Shown: in pieces, positions 61,246 through 64,000 of the stretch | How positions within the stretch are numbered: the first letter of the stretch is position 1 | How the letters are laid out: each line of letters begins with the position of its first letter | DNA from: Cymbomonas tetramitiformis | Taxonomy: Eukaryota > Chlorophyta > Pyramimonadophyceae > Pyramimonadales > Pyramimonadaceae | Length of the DNA: 64,000 bases | NCBI GenBank assembly: GCA_001247695.2 | Contig: LGRX02035339.1 | Span: 1-64,000 of the forward strand | Reading direction: 5' to 3' | Notes under the pieces: generated by a model | What the model was told of the DNA's origin: nothing | The model's database searches: none | Seen by the model: only the letters and a program-made list of their open reading frames with translations | Translations under genes and position numbers: made by a program

Positions 61246-64000
61246 TCACCCTATCAAGTTCTGCCGCTGCAGTGATGCTAAGACAATCTCGTGCTGTCGT
61301 TGTTGTTGTGGTAGTTGTTGCTGCTGGGCATGTAGCTTCTGTGCTTCAGCTGCTCGTAGCTTCTCTTTCAGCTTAACACCCCGGTCCTTAATATCCAAGA
61401 GGCGGGCAGTGAACTTGTCGATAATGGGAACCCCGTGTTTGGTGGTAGGAAGGGCTTTAGTGAAAATGTCAGCCTGATTGTCATCGGTCGGAATCCAGAC
61501 CGGGGTAAACTTCGTGAGGGGCCCCTGACACCAGTTCCTAACCGCGTGGTACCGAACCGCAATGTGTTTGAGCTTAGTAGAGAGTGCCCGCTGAGTGACC
61601 AAAGTCTGAACTGCTGAGTTATCTACATTGATGGTGATGGGCTCAGCTGAGGGGAAGAACTCTGTCAGTGTGTTGTAGATGGCCGGGGCGGAGGTGCAGG
61701 CTTCTGACATGGCAACATACTCTGCCTCTGTAGAGTGAAGGGCAGTGCATGATTTCTGCTTCTTTGACCACCAGTCAATGAGCATACCGTGAAAGTAGAG
61801 ACAGTAGCCGGAAACTGAGTTCCGTGTGGCAGTGTCTCCTGCATGGTCTGAGTCACAGAACGCTGTGAGCTGGGGTGTTGTAGGGTCAATAGCCATAGCA
61901 AGTGTGTAGTCTCTGGTGGAATAGGCATAGTGAAGGATCCGCTTGGCAGCGGTGAGGGCCTCAACTGTGGGCTGGTGGCAGAACTGAGCCAGATACGTGA
62001 CGTGGTAGTATATGTCGGGTCTGACTGTATGTCCTGGCTAACCAGAGCAGAGAGTAGATCAAGGATCTGAGGGATGTCTCAATGGACCTGTCAATGGCAT
62101 CAGGTGGGGGAATGGGGAGGGAGAGACCCTCTGTCATCGGTGATCGAGGTGGCTGCTTATCCGTGTCTATGCTGAACTTAGCACACAGATTTGTGATGCT
62201 CCGCTCGTGTGAAAGCTCAATCTTGGTCGGGTATGACTCTCCTGTAGGAAGTGTCTCAGTCTGGACATCAACCTTGAGCTGGAGGAACTGGTTGAGGACA
62301 CCAGAGTAGGTGGCCTGGAATGTGGACATGATGTCAGTGTGAAACCGGGCTCTGGACCGCTCATCGGCACAAGCCACAATGAAGTCATCAACGTAGATGA
62401 GGACTATGAAGAGCTGACCGTCAATCCAGCCGATGTACAGGCACTCGTCATATGTGGACCTGCTGAGTGTAGGGTAGCGGTCTGTCATGAACCTGTGTGC
62501 GGTCTCTGACCAAAGTCTGCCTGAGGTCCGATGTCCGTAGAGTGCCTTCTTCATATAGGCACCTACATATCCTAGGGGATGGACGTACCCCTTCGGAAAC
62601 CTGACATAGTACCGCTCATCCTCAGGTATTAGAGCCTGGAGGAAAGCCCGAGAGACATCATAGTGGTATGGCATGAGTCTGTGTGTCAGGCAGAGCGCTA
62701 GTAGGAGTCTGAAGGTGGTGAGCTGAGGTGTAGGGGCAAAGGTCTCCGCCTCCTCATAGAAGGTGCGGTCCATGTCTCCTCTGGTGGTGCATCTGGCCTT
62801 GAACTTGTCAAGGGAGCCGTCTGTCAGCTTCTTGAGCTTAAAGACAAACTTACTGGGGAGGACGGTGGAGCCTGGGGGGAAGGCGGTGACCGGATCGGCC
62901 CTGTCTGGCTGAAGTATGCCGTCAATCTCTGACTGAATGGCTTTGTGCCACTGTCTCCAATTAGGGCTGAGCCGAGCCTGTCTGTATGTAGCAGGGTCTG
63001 GCTCGTCCATGAAGGCATCACTCGGGAAGTCTGCGGGGTCTGAGTCTGCGTCTCTGAGGGCAAGGAGCATGGCCTTCTGGTCTGGGGAGATGATGACAGC
63101 ATCGGTGTCTGCATACTGGGTGGAGTGTGAGTCAGCAGAGTCGAAGTACACCTGGTATCTGTGCTGGACCTGAGGCTTATGGTCTACAGACACGATGACT
63201 GCAGGGTGATACTTCTGTCGGTCAGCTGGCTTAGCCGAGCACATAGCAAAACACGGGTAAAAGACATTAGGTGCCCCATGTTTGTGTCTGTGCTTGAGAA
63301 AGCTGATGAGAGTGGCATAGTGGCTCTTGGCCAGCTGGAGATAGTGTATGAGCTTTACCCAGACTGGATGTCTGAGTTTAGCACACTGGACCTTGACATA
63401 GGCAAAGGTCTCTGACTCGTGGGTGCTGCATGCAAGCTCGAGGATGTCGGGGAGGAGAGGGCTGTGGGGCGTCGGATGGGGTACAGCTTCTTTGTGAAGA
63501 TAGCTGTGGAGGCGGGATCAACCAGAGTGTTGTGCGTGTTGGCAAGTGTCTTAGCCATGAGGTGCAATTGTGGTGGCTGGGGGGACACCAGTGGCCCGAG
63601 GCTCAGGCTGGTGGCAGTCGGGAGGTGATGATGGTGGTGGGAGGGGAGTGGTGGAGGTGGGAGGGGTGGTGGCAGTGTCCAGAGTGTCCTCGGAGATGTC
63701 GGAGGCCACTGAGGTGGTGCCGGTCAGGAGGTCGGTCAGGTAAGATACAGGGCACTGGGTGTTGCAGTCCACGGTGATGTCTGTCTGGACTGGGGCGGTG
63801 GCGGTGCTGTTGGCCGAAGCCAGTGACTCAGCTACCTGGTGCTGCCGGTCAAGCTTCTGCTGCTGCTGTCTGGCCTTCTTCTGCTTCTCCTTGTCCCGCT
63901 TCCTCTGCCGCTTCGTCTTCTCCCAAGCCGGGTCCTCGTGGTCCGGGTCCTCCCTCAAGTCAGTAGCCGTGACGGTGTCAAAGTACCTGAAGGCAAAGAG
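61246..64000 (-). pseudogene. Ty1/copia polyprotein (integrase end, RT, RNase H), frameshifted, runs off the window
   Basis: Minus-strand frames join in the order of a copia pol. 64000-63551 is a basic/Gln-rich integrase-RT linker (KRQRKRDKEKQKKARQQQQK). About 63500-61961 is the RT: WRQWHKAIQSEIDGI, LPSKFVFKLKKLTDG, FAPTPQLTTFRLLLAL, YHYDVSRAFLQALI and the catalytic IYVDDFIVAC. 61896-61246 is the RNase H: DSDHAGDTATRNSVSG, STEAEYVAMSEA and NQADIFTKALP, with a Gln-rich tail. Frameshifts occur near 63480 and near 62025, where QFCHQPTVEALTAAKRILHY sits in the RNase H frame. The downstream LTR is probably at about 61010-61240. Confidence 0.88.

Overview
The window is eukaryotic nuclear DNA. Genes are split by short GT-AG introns, the standard code fits every spliced frame, and there are no operons or bacterial ribosome-binding sites. 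The mix of a PP-loop tRNA-modifying enzyme, a CobW zinc-chaperone GTPase, an NDP-kinase-like protein, a fungal/algal-type O-acetylhomoserine sulfhydrylase and many LTR, LINE and DNA transposons suggests a repeat-rich protist, most likely a microalga. The species cannot be named from sequence alone. A run of 631 N at 11550-12180 is an assembly gap.

Layout. 59-3593 (+): 3' part of a TilS-like gene whose splice donors are twice caught in tandem repeats. 3.6-6.7 kb: AT-rich spacer with a tRNA-like Pol III sequence. 6.7-14.8 kb: decayed LTR-retroelement pieces on both strands around the gap. 15783-17735 (-): complete four-exon CobW GTPase with a C-terminal WW domain. 17.9-18.2 kb: pentanucleotide microsatellite. 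18229-29598: an LTR retrotransposon with nearly identical LTRs and a 5-bp target duplication (TATTT), inserted into a 321-bp satellite that resumes at 29599. Inside it lie a gag, a hAT transposon whose transposase carries a chromodomain and a BED finger, a 5'-truncated LINE with an RNase H end, a zinc finger and an NPPF-bearing domain, and, inside that LINE, a Mutator-like foldback element full of hairpins. 29.6-31.9 kb: the satellite. 32135-34087 (+): an unrecognised four-exon gene.

35-42.3 kb (-): a second retroelement (gag, then protease-bearing ORF joined by an ATGA overlap, then broken ORFs) preceded by 149-bp repeats. 43772-45085 (-): NDP-kinase-like gene with a duplicated last exon, next to a small divergent two-exon gene (45368-45703). 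46.2-46.8 kb: copia RNase H remnant. 47622-49916 (-): intact gag related to the one at 18.9 kb. 52721-59005 (-): complete 12-exon O-acetylhomoserine sulfhydrylase; its 3.1-kb intron 10 holds a repeat-bounded element. 61.2-64.0 kb (-): copia polyprotein running off the window.

The host genes do not form a pathway. Most of the window is nested mobile DNA. The most unusual items are the chromodomain-BED-hAT transposase, the LINE with the NPPF domain, the hairpin-dense foldback element, the CobW-WW fusion and the tandemly repeated splice donors.
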